Assembly (NCBI GenBank): GCA_041545745.1
Contig: CP168152.1
Span: 3,594,001-3,658,000 of the forward strand
Direction: 5' to 3'
Origin: Stenotrophomonas indicatrix
Lineage (GTDB): Bacteria; Pseudomonadota; Gammaproteobacteria; Xanthomonadales; Xanthomonadaceae
Length of the DNA stretch: 64,000 bases
Below, piece by piece: positions 20,395-29,527 of the stretch. The notes beneath the pieces are model-generated. The model saw nothing but the letters and a program-made list of their open reading frames with translations, had not been told where the DNA came from and did no database searches. The first letter of the stretch is position 1. Every line of letters starts with the position of its first letter. The position numbers were made by a program, and so were the translations under genes.

Positions 20395-21768
20395 ATGAAC
20401 GAAACCCGCAGCGCCCTCGTCGTCGACGATGAACGCGATATCCGCGAACTGCTGGTGTTGACCCTCGGCCGCATGGGTCTGCGCATCAGCACCGCCGCCA
20501 ACCTCGCCGAAGCCCGCGAACTGCTGGCCAGCAATCCCTATGACCTGTGCATCACCGACATGCGCCTGCCCGATGGCAACGGCATCGAACTGGTCAGCGA
20601 GATCGCCCAGCATTATCCGCGCACGCCGGTGGCGATGATCACCGCCTTCGGCAGCATGGACCTGGCAGTGGAAGCACTGAAGGCGGGCGCGTTCGATTTC
20701 GTCAGCAAGCCGGTGGACATCACCGTGCTGCGCGGCCTGGTCAAGCATGCGCTGGAACTCAACAACAGCGAACGCCCCGCTACCGGCCCCGCCGTAGAAC
20801 AGGCCGCGCGCCTGCTCGGCGAATCACCGGCCATGGACGTGCTGCGCGCCACCATCGGCAAGGTCGCGCGCAGCCAGGCACCGGTCTACATCCTCGGCGA
20901 ATCCGGGGTGGGCAAGGAACTGGTCGCACGCACCATCCACGCACAGGGTGCACGCGCGGCCGGGCCGTTCGTGCCGGTCAACTGCGGCGCCATCCCCACC
21001 GAATTGATGGAGAGCGAGTTCTTCGGCCACCGCAAAGGCAGCTTCACCGGCGCCCATGCCGACAAGCCGGGACTGTTCCAGGCCGCGCACGGTGGCACCC
21101 TGTTCCTGGATGAAGTGGCCGAGTTGCCGCTGCAGATGCAGGTGAAGCTGCTGCGTGCGATCCAGGAGAAATCGGTGCGCGCGGTTGGCGCTCCCAGCGA
21201 AGAACCGGTGGACGTGCGCATTCTCTCGGCCACCCACAAGGATCTGTCCGAGCTGGTCGAAGACGGGCGTTTCCGCCACGACCTCTACTACCGCATCAAT
21301 GTGATCGAACTGCGCGTACCGCCACTGCGCGAGCGCCGCCAGGACCTGCCGGCGCTGGCCGCCTCGATCCTGGCGCGACTGGCCCGCAGCCATGGCCGCG
21401 CCACCCCGCTGCTGGCGCCCTCGGCGCTGGACGCACTGGCGCAGTACGGCTTCCCCGGCAATGTGCGCGAGTTGGAGAACATCCTGGAACGCGCGCTGGC
21501 GCTGGCCGAGGAAGACTGCATCGGTGCTGACGACCTGCGCTTGCCGCAGCATGCACCGCGCTCACCGGGCAGCGCCGCCCATGCCGAAGCCGTGGTCGAC
21601 CTGCACCCTGGCAGCGCCGCCCTGCCCTCGTACATCGAGCAGCTCGAGCGCAGTGCCATCCAGCGCGCGCTGGAAGAAAACCGCTGGAACAAGACCCGTA
21701 CCGCGGCGCAGCTGGGCATCACCTTCCGCGCGCTGCGTTACAAGCTGAAGAAGCTGGGGATGGAATAG
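20395..21768 (+). CDS. pilR: Sigma-54-dependent response regulator PilR
   Basis: 457 residues. The receiver domain ([14 protein letters not shown], phospho-acceptor Asp in [12 protein letters not shown]) is followed by an AAA+ core with Walker A GESGVGKE, the sigma-54 contact loop GSFTGA (a Ser variant of GAFTGA) and Walker [15 protein letters not shown] Fis-type helix-turn-helix lies at the C-terminus ([20 protein letters not shown]). Known PilR proteins activate pilA transcription with RpoN; a matching -24/-12 element is present upstream of pilA at 33.6 kb. Confidence 0.95.
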   Translation: MNETRSALVVDDERDIRELLVLTLGRMGLRISTAANLAEARELLASNPYDLCITDMRLPDGNGIELVSEIAQHYPRTPVAMITAFGSMDLAVEALKAGAFDFVSKPVDITVLRGLVKHALELNNSERPATGPAVEQAARLLGESPAMDVLRATIGKVARSQAPVYILGESGVGKELVARTIHAQGARAAGPFVPVNCGAIPTELMESEFFGHRKGSFTGAHADKPGLFQAAHGGTLFLDEVAELPLQMQVKLLRAIQEKSVRAVGAPSEEPVDVRILSATHKDLSELVEDGRFRHDLYYRINVIELRVPPLRERRQDLPALAASILARLARSHGRATPLLAPSALDALAQYGFPGNVRELENILERALALAEEDCIGADDLRLPQHAPRSPGSAAHAEAVVDLHPGSAALPSYIEQLERSAIQRALEENRWNKTRTAAQLGITFRALRYKLKKLGME

Positions 21769-22063
21769 GTAGTGCCGGCCGCTGGCCGGCAACCTCCTGA
21801 ACCGCGCATCCACGCATGGCGTGGATCTACTGGACGCTGACCGCACATCCACGCACGGCGTGGATCTACTGGACGCTCTGCGTCGAAGTGGTAGTGCCGG
21901 CCGCTGGCCGGCAACCTCATGCACCGTGCATCCACGCATGGCGTGGATCTACTGGTCGCTGGCCGCGCATCCACGCATGGCGTGGATCTACTGGACGCTG
22001 ACCGCCATCCACGCATGGCGTGGATCTGCTGGGAGCTGACCGCCATCCACGCATGGCGTGGAT
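21769..22063. repeat. REP array: six 39-bp units plus two GTAG hairpins
   Basis: Six copies of ATCCACGCATGGCGTGGAT (one with a C variant) begin at 21808, 21847, 21930, 21969, 22007 and 22045. The interval is 38-39 bases except where a GTAG-TGCCGGCC-gct-GGCCGGCA hairpin (21891-21913) interrupts; the same hairpin also opens the array (21769-21791). The DNA between units, near CTACTGGACGCTGACCGC, is itself repeated, so whole units were duplicated in tandem. The array fills the gap between the converging pilR and pilB stops. Confidence 0.92.
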
Positions 22064-22071
22064 CTACTGCA

Positions 22072-23799
22072 TCAATCCTTGGTGACGCGATTGATCTCGG
22101 CCAGGCTGGTCACACCCGCAGCCGCCTTCTTCAACGCCGACTGCCGCAGGTCATTCACACCGATCGCCTGCGCGGCCTCGGCAATCTGCAGCGCGTTGCC
22201 GCCCGCCAGCACGATACTCGCGATCTCGTCGGTCATCGGCATCACCTGGTAGAGACCGGTACGGCCCTTGTAGCCCTCGGTGCATTCATCGCAACCCACC
22301 GCCTCATACAGCTCGATGCCCGCGTCCAGCTGCGCCTGGGTGAAGCCCTCGGCCAGCAACGCATGCTCCGGCAGATTGGCCGGGCGCTTGCAGTTCGAAC
22401 ACAGGCGGCGCGCCAGGCGCTGGGCGATCACCAACGTCACCGAACTGGTGATGTTGTACGGCGCAATGCCCATGTTCATCAGGCGCGCGATGGTCTGCGG
22501 CGCATCGTTGGTATGCAGCGTGGACAGCACCATGTGGCCGGTCTGCGCAGCCTTGATCGCGATCTCGGCAGTTTCCAGGTCGCGGATTTCGCCGACCATG
22601 ATGATGTCCGGATCCTGTCGCAGGAACGAGCGCAGCGCCGCGGCAAAGGTCATGCCGCGCTTGTTGTTCTGCTGCACCTGGTTGACGCCCGGCAGGCGGA
22701 TTTCCACCGGATCTTCCGCGGTGGAAATGTTGCGGGTCTCGTCGTTGAGGATGCCCAGCGCGGTATACAGCGACACCGTCTTGCCCGAACCGGTCGGGCC
22801 GGTTACCAGCACCATGCCGTACGGCTTGTGGATGGCGTCCAGGAACAGCTTCTGCTGGTCCGGCTCGTAACCCAGCTTGTCGATGCCCAGCTTGGCCGCG
22901 CTGCCATCGAGGATACGCAGCACCACCTTCTCGCCGAACAGGGTGGGCAGCGTACTGACGCGGAAGTCGATCTGACGGGTCTTGGACAGGTTGAGCTTGA
23001 TGCGCCCATCCTGCGGCACGCGCTTTTCCGCGATATCCAGCTGCGCCATCACCTTCAGGCGCGCAGCGATGCGCTGGTTGAGCTTGTTCGGTGCGCGCGC
23101 GACCATCTTCAGCAGGCCGTCGATGCGCAGGCGCACGCGGTAGTCGTCTTCGTAGGGCTCGAAGTGAATATCCGACGCCCCCTTGCGGATGGCATCGATC
23201 AGCACCTTGTTGATGAACTTGACCACCGGGGTATCGTCGCCCTTGGCGTCGATGCCACTGTCGGTGCTGGCCATGTCGTCGTCGCCACCGCCAACATCGA
23301 GGTTGGCCATGCCGTCATCGTCGCCACTTAGCGCATCGCCCATGGTGTCGTGGCTGGCATGCCACTGCTCCAGCGTGCGACGGATCTGGTCCTCGTCCAC
23401 CAGGATGGGTTCAACCACCAGATTGGTGTGGAACTTGATCTCGTCCAGCGAGTGGGTGGGGTTGCTGGTGCCGACGAACAGCTTGCCGCCGCGTTTGAAC
23501 AGCGGCAGCACGTTGTGCTTGCGCAGCAGCTCTTCGCTGACCAGGCTCATCGCGTTCTGGCTGCTGTCGAACGTGGACACGTCGAACAGCGGCATGCCGA
23601 ATTCCAGCGAATTGGCGGCCGCCAGCTGCGCAGCACCGACCACCTTGTTCTGGGCAAACCAGGTCGGCAGCGGCTGGCGCGCGGCGGTGGCCTTGGCCAT
23701 GGCATCGCGGGCGGCGACCTCATCCAGCGCGCCGTCCTGGACCAGGCGGCGGGCCAGTCCGGTGATGCCGACGAGGTTGGCAGTGGTAACGGCGTTCAT
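22072..23799 (-). CDS. pilB: Type IV pilus assembly ATPase PilB
   Basis: 575 residues from the ATG at 23799 (MNAVTTANLVGITGLARRLV). The N-terminal GSPII_E_N domain is followed by an acidic linker (SGDDDGMANLDVGGGDDD) and the secretion ATPase core: Walker A GPTGSGKT near residue 335, an Asp box, Walker B DPDIIMVGEIRD, a His box STLHTNDA, and the tetracysteine zinc motif CSNCKRP...CDEC. It powers pilus extension at the inner membrane. It is transcribed towards pilR, opposite to pilC and pilD, and is separated from pilA by the glycan genes. Confidence 0.95.
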   Translation of the reverse strand: MNAVTTANLVGITGLARRLVQDGALDEVAARDAMAKATAARQPLPTWFAQNKVVGAAQLAAANSLEFGMPLFDVSTFDSSQNAMSLVSEELLRKHNVLPLFKRGGKLFVGTSNPTHSLDEIKFHTNLVVEPILVDEDQIRRTLEQWHASHDTMGDALSGDDDGMANLDVGGGDDDMASTDSGIDAKGDDTPVVKFINKVLIDAIRKGASDIHFEPYEDDYRVRLRIDGLLKMVARAPNKLNQRIAARLKVMAQLDIAEKRVPQDGRIKLNLSKTRQIDFRVSTLPTLFGEKVVLRILDGSAAKLGIDKLGYEPDQQKLFLDAIHKPYGMVLVTGPTGSGKTVSLYTALGILNDETRNISTAEDPVEIRLPGVNQVQQNNKRGMTFAAALRSFLRQDPDIIMVGEIRDLETAEIAIKAAQTGHMVLSTLHTNDAPQTIARLMNMGIAPYNITSSVTLVIAQRLARRLCSNCKRPANLPEHALLAEGFTQAQLDAGIELYEAVGCDECTEGYKGRTGLYQVMPMTDEIASIVLAGGNALQIAEAAQAIGVNDLRQSALKKAAAGVTSLAEINRVTKD

Positions 23800-24144
23800 A
23801 GAAATCCTTGGCTCATGGGTCTGGCGGTGCGGTGTGCCCTCCAAGGGCACAGCGCGGGGCAGCAGAACCTGTCGCGACCCAACGGCCGACGGCATCGCCA
23901 ATCCATGAGCAACACAGCCTTGCCCGGCACTCCCAGCCCGGCAGGCACGATCCTGACTCCCCAGGAGATGATAGCGCCGTCAAGGGCCGTTCAACATCCC
24001 ATCGGACCACATGTTTGGAACCCGTCGCGCTCATACCCCCCAGTCAGTCCTGCGAATCCTCTCCCCCTACGCGTCCGTGCACTTCCTGCCCCATTCATAC
24101 ATCGTAGCGGAGTAACATTGCGCTGGGGAAAATGGGGACACACC
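23800..24144. other. 345-base divergent region between pilB and the glycosyltransferase block
   Basis: No credible gene. The right half is less GC-rich than the pil genes. Upstream of the TTG start at 24145 there is a GGGGA ribosome binding site. I found no clear sigma-54 or strong sigma-70 promoter by eye. The region is the left border of the lower-GC glycan block. Confidence 0.4.
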
Positions 24145-25017
24145 TTGAATCAGCTCAGCATCATCCTGCCGGCCAAGAATGAAGCCGAAGGCCTTCTTCG
24201 CACGCTGCCGACGCTTCGTCAGCACTACCCGCATGCGGAGATCATCGTCGTCGATGACGGTTCAACCGATGCCACGGCAATCATTGCCCGCGAACAGGGC
24301 GCCCAGGTCCTTTCCAGCCCTTACTCAATGGGCAATGGCGCATCGATCAAGCGTGGCGCACGCGCCGCCAGCGGAGACATCCTGGTGTTCATGGACGCCG
24401 ATGGTCAACATGATCCGGCCCACATCCGTGCCTTGCTGGACAAGCTGGCTGAGGGCTACGACATGGTCGTTGGTGCGCGCGACAGCAGCGGCCAAGCCAA
24501 CGTTCATCGCGGATTGGCCAATCGCTTCTACAACTGGCTGGCCAGCCACATGACTGGCTTCAAGGTAATGGACCTCACCTCAGGCTTCCGTGCGGTACGC
24601 GCAGGACGGTTCCGTGAGTTCCTGCATCTGCTGCCCAATGGGTTCAGCTACCCGACAACCAGCACCATGGCCTTCTTCCGAAGCGCCTATCCTGTTGCCT
24701 ATGTGCCGATACCCGTCGCGAAACGTGTGGGCAACGGCAGCCATATCCGACCGATCAAGGACGGCATCCGCTTCCTGCTGATCATCTTCAAGATCGCCAC
24801 CCTGTATTCCCCATTGAAGCTGTTCGCCCCGGTAGCACTGGCGTTCTTCATGCTGGGCCTGGGCTACTATGGATACACGTTCGCGACCATGCACCGCTTC
24901 ACCAACATGAGCACGTTGCTGTTCAGCGCATCGGTGATCATCTTCCTGATCGGATTGGTGTCGGAACAGATCACGGGTCTTACCTACTTGGCATCGCGGA
25001 AGGACTCACAGCCGTGA
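24145..25017 (+). CDS. Family 2 glycosyltransferase, polyisoprenyl-phosphate type
   Basis: 290 residues from the TTG at 24145 (MNQLSIILPAKNEAEG), with GGGGA placed upstream. The GT-A fold signatures are IILPAKNEAEG, EIIVVDDGSTDAT, MGNGASIKRGARAA, the metal-binding FMDADGQHDP and VMDLTSGFRAVR. The C-terminal ~70 residues hold two membrane helices (LFAPVALAFFMLGLGYYGY and TLLFSASVIIFLIGLVSE). This is the layout of dolichyl- or undecaprenyl-phosphate sugar transferases (DPM1/ArnC-like), so it probably charges a lipid carrier with a sugar. It overlaps the next gene by four bases (GTGA). Confidence 0.88.
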   Translation: MNQLSIILPAKNEAEGLLRTLPTLRQHYPHAEIIVVDDGSTDATAIIAREQGAQVLSSPYSMGNGASIKRGARAASGDILVFMDADGQHDPAHIRALLDKLAEGYDMVVGARDSSGQANVHRGLANRFYNWLASHMTGFKVMDLTSGFRAVRAGRFREFLHLLPNGFSYPTTSTMAFFRSAYPVAYVPIPVAKRVGNGSHIRPIKDGIRFLLIIFKIATLYSPLKLFAPVALAFFMLGLGYYGYTFATMHRFTNMSTLLFSASVIIFLIGLVSEQITGLTYLASRKDSQP

Positions 25018-26243
25018 CAGAGGCTGACGTACAGGCTGCAGCCCTTCCGGGATTGCTGGTTGTTGCGTCCACCTATCCGCGCTGGGCTGGCGATCCCGAA
25101 CCTGGGTTCGTACACGCTTTGAGCCAACGCCTGACCAGTGACTTCGAAGTCACGGTGCTATGCCCCCATGCCCCGGGCGCGGTCACCCGCGAGCGACTGG
25201 ATGGAGTCCAGGTCATTCGCTATCGATACGCGCCCGAGGCAATGGAACAGCTGGTTAATGGTGGAGGCATCACTTCCAACCTCCGCCGCCGCCCATGGAC
25301 GTTGGCGCTGGTACCCACCTTTCTTCTGGCCCAATGGTGGGCCATGCGGCGCGAATTGCAGCGTCATCGCCATCGGGTCCTGCATGTCCATTGGATCATT
25401 CCTCAGGGTCTTGCCAGTGCTCTGTTGCCGAAACGGCTCCGCCCTCCGATGTTGATGACCTCCCACGGGGGCGATCTCTTTTCACTGCGCGCGCCATTGT
25501 TCCAGGCCATGAAGCGCTTTGCCCTCGCTCGGGCCCAAGCGGCCAGTGTCGTCAGTCAAGCGATGGTGGCGCCCTTGCGCGCCCTTGCGGCGGACCTGCC
25601 CTTGTCAGTTTCACCCATGGGCGTGGATCTTCAGCACCGCTTCGTCCCCTCCCCACTGGAACGCGCGCGTGACGAACTGCTTTTCGTCGGGAGGCTGGTC
25701 GAGAAGAAGGGCTTGGCGTACCTGATTGATGCCCTGCCAACGGTCCTGGCTCGCCATTCCCGGGTCACGCTCACCGTCATCGGGCATGGGCCAGAACTCC
25801 CTGCACGGGAATCTCAAGTGGCAGCACTGGGCCTGCAACAGCACGTCCGCTTCATGGGCCCTGTGTCACAGAGCGCGCTGCCGGCCTACTACCAACGCGC
25901 AACAACGCTAGTGGCTCCTTTCATCGAAGCCCGAGACGGAGATCAGGAAGGGCTCGGATTGGTTACCGTGGAAGCGCTGGGTTGCGGATGCCCCGTCGTC
26001 ACCACAGACGTGCCTGCGGTGCGTGACGCATTCCCAGGTGGTCCACCCCGCTACCTGGCCACGCAGCGATCCGCGGATGCGCTGGCGAAAGTTCTGATCG
26101 AGTTGCTCGACGCGCCAGAGCAGGCGCAAGCGTGGGCGCAAACGCAACGGCCCGCGCTGGTAGCCCGCTTCGACCATGCACGGGTCGCTGCAGACTATGC
26201 GAAGCAACTGAGAGCCATCATGGAGACGCCCGGTGTCCGCTAG
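25014..26243 (+). CDS. Family 4 glycosyltransferase
   Basis: 409 residues from the GTG at 25014, which overlaps the previous stop. GT-B fold: an N-terminal acceptor domain (LLVVASTYPRWAGDPEPGFV, TSHGGDLFSLR), VSPMGVDL, the donor-side LLFVGRLVEKKGLAYLIDA near residue 225, and the C-terminal EARDGDQEGLGLVTVEALGC with the E-x7-E pattern. It resembles colanic-acid or exopolysaccharide GT4 enzymes. It would extend a lipid-linked glycan in the cytoplasm. The acceptor and the sugar are unknown. Confidence 0.88.
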   Translation: MTEADVQAAALPGLLVVASTYPRWAGDPEPGFVHALSQRLTSDFEVTVLCPHAPGAVTRERLDGVQVIRYRYAPEAMEQLVNGGGITSNLRRRPWTLALVPTFLLAQWWAMRRELQRHRHRVLHVHWIIPQGLASALLPKRLRPPMLMTSHGGDLFSLRAPLFQAMKRFALARAQAASVVSQAMVAPLRALAADLPLSVSPMGVDLQHRFVPSPLERARDELLFVGRLVEKKGLAYLIDALPTVLARHSRVTLTVIGHGPELPARESQVAALGLQQHVRFMGPVSQSALPAYYQRATTLVAPFIEARDGDQEGLGLVTVEALGCGCPVVTTDVPAVRDAFPGGPPRYLATQRSADALAKVLIELLDAPEQAQAWAQTQRPALVARFDHARVAADYAKQLRAIMETPGVR

Positions 26244-27483
26244 GCTGCCGCGCCTTGGCAACCTGGCCAGAACCTCAATTTTGGTGATGTTCTGGCAGGG
26301 CGTGCGGATGTCATGTCTGGCCGCGTGGATCATCCTCGGCGCCCGCGTATTGGGAGCAAACAACTACGGCCTGTTCTCCGGCACGATTGGCACCGCGTCA
26401 GCGCTTGCCGGTCTGGTTGGGCTCGGTGGCGGCATGCTGATGTATCAATACAGCACTGCAGACCACACGCAGTTCCCCCGCTATTGGAAGCAAAGTCTAT
26501 TGCTCTGCGTGCTGAGTGCAGTACCGCTTTCCTTGTCCTTTCTGCTTTTGACCGCAGGCCTGCTGTCATGGCCCGCACTCTGCCTGATCGCGCTTTCGGA
26601 AATCATCTCATTCCCGATCATTACCAATGCGGCATTTGCCTTCTCGGCCCATGATCGCATGGGTTGGGCAGCTGCCCTTCCCGCATTGAACGCAGCCTCG
26701 AGGCTTGCTGCGATATGCATCTTCGGCCTTTTGCCGGTCGACCACGATCTGACGGTCTATCTGACGTTGCATCTGGTCTCTTCGGCATGCAGCGCGGTGC
26801 TAGCCTTGATACTGGTACGGGGCATATTGCATCCCGACCCAGCGAGCATGCACATCGAAAGCAGCGACTTGCTGCATGGCACGGGACACGCCGCCGCATG
26901 GAGCTCTGCTGTTGCGGTAACCACGCTGGACAAGTCCTTCGTCCTGCATGCAGGCGGAAGCGAGATTGCCGGCTTGTACGCCGCGTGTTATCGCATCGCG
27001 GCAGTGATTGCGATGCCACTCGATGCAATGGTCATGTCGGCAATGCCACACTTGTTCCGGGCGCAACGAATGACCCCCCAGTATCGCCGCTTGATCATTT
27101 CAATGATTCTGGCCGCGACAGGGTATGGCACGCTGGGAGGCGTCGTGCTGTGGTGTGCCGCCAGCACCCTGCCCTCTCTACTCGGCATGGAATTTTCCGC
27201 TGCCATCGCGGGCCTGCAATGGATGGGCCTGTTCGTTATCGGTTACAGCCTGCGACAGATCGCCTGCAATGTCCTGATTGGACGCGGCATGAAAATTCAC
27301 CGATTCGTCATCGAGGCTCTCGGGCTGGTGATCATGGCGATGATCGCCGCCGCGCGGGTTCCTACGCACGGCCTGTTGGGAGCGGTTTGGATGATCATCA
27401 TCGCCGAAACACTGATGGCAGCGGCCGCGTGGCTGACGGTGATTTTCAGTCCTGGTCGTGAAGTCGCGCACTTGCCGAGCTGA
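26233..27483 (+). CDS. Polysaccharide flippase (Wzx/MATE-like)
   Basis: 416 residues from the GTG at 26233, overlapping the GT4 gene by 11 bases. It is almost entirely hydrophobic, with about 12 membrane segments. The N-terminus resembles the polysaccharide-synthesis exporter family (FWQGVRMSCLAAWIILGARV, LGANNYGLFSGTIGTASALA). A polar segment near residue 220 (AAWSSAVAVTTLDKSFVLHA) and AGLYAACYRIAAVIAMPLDA are also typical. It would move a lipid-linked glycan to the periplasmic face. The last 38 bases overlap the converging GT4 gene. Confidence 0.82.
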   Translation: MSARLPRLGNLARTSILVMFWQGVRMSCLAAWIILGARVLGANNYGLFSGTIGTASALAGLVGLGGGMLMYQYSTADHTQFPRYWKQSLLLCVLSAVPLSLSFLLLTAGLLSWPALCLIALSEIISFPIITNAAFAFSAHDRMGWAAALPALNAASRLAAICIFGLLPVDHDLTVYLTLHLVSSACSAVLALILVRGILHPDPASMHIESSDLLHGTGHAAAWSSAVAVTTLDKSFVLHAGGSEIAGLYAACYRIAAVIAMPLDAMVMSAMPHLFRAQRMTPQYRRLIISMILAATGYGTLGGVVLWCAASTLPSLLGMEFSAAIAGLQWMGLFVIGYSLRQIACNVLIGRGMKIHRFVIEALGLVIMAMIAAARVPTHGLLGAVWMIIIAETLMAAAAWLTVIFSPGREVAHLPS

Positions 27484-28561
27484 AAACCTCGAGATACGCC
27501 TCGCACGCTACGTCGACGGAAAATGCCCTGCTGCGTTCGCGGAGAGTTTCAACCTCCACCCGCAGCCTTCCATCCAGTACATTCCGCATGGCCGCGGCCA
27601 ATGCAGAGGCATCTCCCACAGGCACCAGTTGACCGAACTGACCTCCCCCCAGAACTTCCGAAGGGCCGTGCGGACAATCGGTAGCAATCACCTGCACTCC
27701 GCAACTCATGGCCTCGACCAGCACGTTGCCAAACCCCTCGTAGTCTGACGGCAACACCAGCGCTGTGCTTCGAACCATCCAGGGCAGCACATCCTCCACT
27801 CGCCCTGGCAGCGCACAGTCGCTCTGAAAACTGCTCCCCTCAATCCATCGTGCCACACGCACGCCTTCCTGCCCCTGCCCCAGTACGAGCAAACGAGCCC
27901 GATGGGTGACTCGCACCTGCTGAAATGCCTCCCAAAGAAGATCCAAGCGCTTCTCCGCTGAAAGGCGCCCCGCGTAGACAAAAACCGGGACACCGTCGTC
28001 CGGGAACGGCCACGCCTGCGATGCGAGATTTGCCGACACCTTGTCCGTATGGATCAACGGATTGTGGATCACCCGTATTCCGGCAAGAGGGAGCCCGAGC
28101 TCATCCGCCATATCAGCCGCCAAGGCCCCAGAAACAGCAACCAGTCCTTGGGACCGCGCCACCATCGCGCGCATCGCCCCACGAATCAACTCCAGCTTGA
28201 ACCTGGTGAATCCGCGCGCCCGCCGTCTTGGTCCTGACAGGGAAAGATGCTGGGCCACAACGATTGCCGTGGAAGGATAGAGGAGACGACGCCACAATGT
28301 GACCCATACCGCAATGTCATTGGAGGTCGTGACCACAACCTGCGGCCGCTCGCGTCGAATGCGCCACGGGAGTCTCAGAAGTAGCTGCCAGGCGCCACGG
28401 CGAGCAATGAATTCAACCTCGCGACTGCCTCCGGGCCCACCGAGGTCACGACCTGCAACGATACGGACCGCATGCCCCAGCTCGATGAAGCGGCGCGACA
28501 GATTCAGTTGCACGCGCTCCAGGCCACCCGCTTCCCAGCGACTGGTCAGCAGCCAGATCAT
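27446..28561 (-). CDS. Family 4 glycosyltransferase
   Basis: 371 residues from the ATG at 28561, four-base overlap (ATGA) with the upstream methyltransferase gene. GT-B features are MIWLLTSRWEAGGLERVQLN, VIHNPLIH, FVYAGRLSAEKRLDLLWEAF, and the donor motif PSDYEGFGNVLVEAMSCGVQ with an E-x7-E arrangement. It belongs to the same broad group as LPS-core and capsule GT4 enzymes. It probably acts in the same glycan pathway as its neighbours. Its 3' end overlaps the flippase gene on the other strand. Confidence 0.87.
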   Translation of the reverse strand: MIWLLTSRWEAGGLERVQLNLSRRFIELGHAVRIVAGRDLGGPGGSREVEFIARRGAWQLLLRLPWRIRRERPQVVVTTSNDIAVWVTLWRRLLYPSTAIVVAQHLSLSGPRRRARGFTRFKLELIRGAMRAMVARSQGLVAVSGALAADMADELGLPLAGIRVIHNPLIHTDKVSANLASQAWPFPDDGVPVFVYAGRLSAEKRLDLLWEAFQQVRVTHRARLLVLGQGQEGVRVARWIEGSSFQSDCALPGRVEDVLPWMVRSTALVLPSDYEGFGNVLVEAMSCGVQVIATDCPHGPSEVLGGGQFGQLVPVGDASALAAAMRNVLDGRLRVEVETLRERSRAFSVDVACEAYLEVFSSASARLHDQD

Positions 28562-29445
28562 GCAACCTCCCAGGCTCGAACCGATCCTGCGATGCAAATC
28601 ACATCCTGATAATCACGCAGATCCTCGACGTCGATCCGAACCAAGCGTCCCATCGACTCCAGGCGATGGAATCGATAGCCCAATGGCGACAACAGCTCCA
28701 GGATCTCTCGACTTTGGTATCCCGCCGCCAGGCTGGAATGCTCCTGCACTTCTACCGCAATCACCGGCAGAAAGCGCCGTAGGGTTTCAATCCCACCTTG
28801 CAGGCAGGGCAGCTCACCGCCTTCGATGTCGACCTTCAATAGGTCCAACCGTGACAGACCGACACGCTGAGCAAGTTCGTCCAGTGTGGTGATGTCGACC
28901 ATTTCAATGCATTGGTCGACGCCGTCGGTTCCATGCAGGCTCCCAAGTCCCTGATTGACTTCATTCAAATCGTGCTGCCCGCAGGATGCATAGATCGCCT
29001 GCCGGCCAGCCTGTCCCGCCAGACCTTGCTGATGGATCTGCACTACGCCCTGCAGCCCATTACGGCTTACGTTCAACCGCAATTCGTCAGCAATTCCGGC
29101 AATTGGCTCCAATGCGACGACCCGGCCCGTGCTGCCCACACGATTCGCACAGACCAGGCTGATCTCCCCAATGTTTGCCCCCACATCGACCACGATCATG
29201 CCCGGCTCAAGGAGGCGGTCGAGGAGGGAGACCAGGCGAAGGTTGTAGTAATCCATCCAGAACATACGACGCTGCATATGTTCGGCCAGATCCAGGGTCA
29301 TCATGAACCGGCCATCGAAGTCGCGTATGGTCTGCCGCCCTTGGGCGTGACGGAACAGGCGACGCAGGGTGCTCTGCACCCAACCCGGCCGCTCCCCAAG
29401 GCGGAGCTGATTACCCATCCGTCTCAGCGCTGTTGCAAATCCCAT
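28558..29445 (-). CDS. FkbM-family methyltransferase
   Basis: 295 residues from the ATG at 29445 (MGFATALRRMGNQ), with a GAGGTGGG ribosome binding site. The SAM-binding motif MIVVDVGANIGEISLVCANR is near residue 100, followed by VVALEPIAG, LLKVDIEGGE and a C-terminal VIAVEVQEHSS, the FkbM pattern. FkbM enzymes usually O-methylate sugars or polyketide hydroxyls, so methylation of a glycan residue is likely. It is translationally coupled to the GT4 gene and diverges from the gene at 29528. Confidence 0.87.
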   Translation of the reverse strand: MGFATALRRMGNQLRLGERPGWVQSTLRRLFRHAQGRQTIRDFDGRFMMTLDLAEHMQRRMFWMDYYNLRLVSLLDRLLEPGMIVVDVGANIGEISLVCANRVGSTGRVVALEPIAGIADELRLNVSRNGLQGVVQIHQQGLAGQAGRQAIYASCGQHDLNEVNQGLGSLHGTDGVDQCIEMVDITTLDELAQRVGLSRLDLLKVDIEGGELPCLQGGIETLRRFLPVIAVEVQEHSSLAAGYQSREILELLSPLGYRFHRLESMGRLVRIDVEDLRDYQDVICIAGSVRAWEVA

Positions 29446-29527
29446 AACCCACCTCGTAGGTGACTTCTCACCTTCAACTGGCCCATGATGATGCACTACC
29501 CGTTTGATTTTCCATACAGGTCCGTCC

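Noticed and set aside
21808..22063. Regularly spaced repeats resembling a CRISPR array
   Set aside because: The repeats are 19-bp palindromes with 19-20 base linkers that are nearly identical to one another, and there are no cas genes. This is a tandem REP array.
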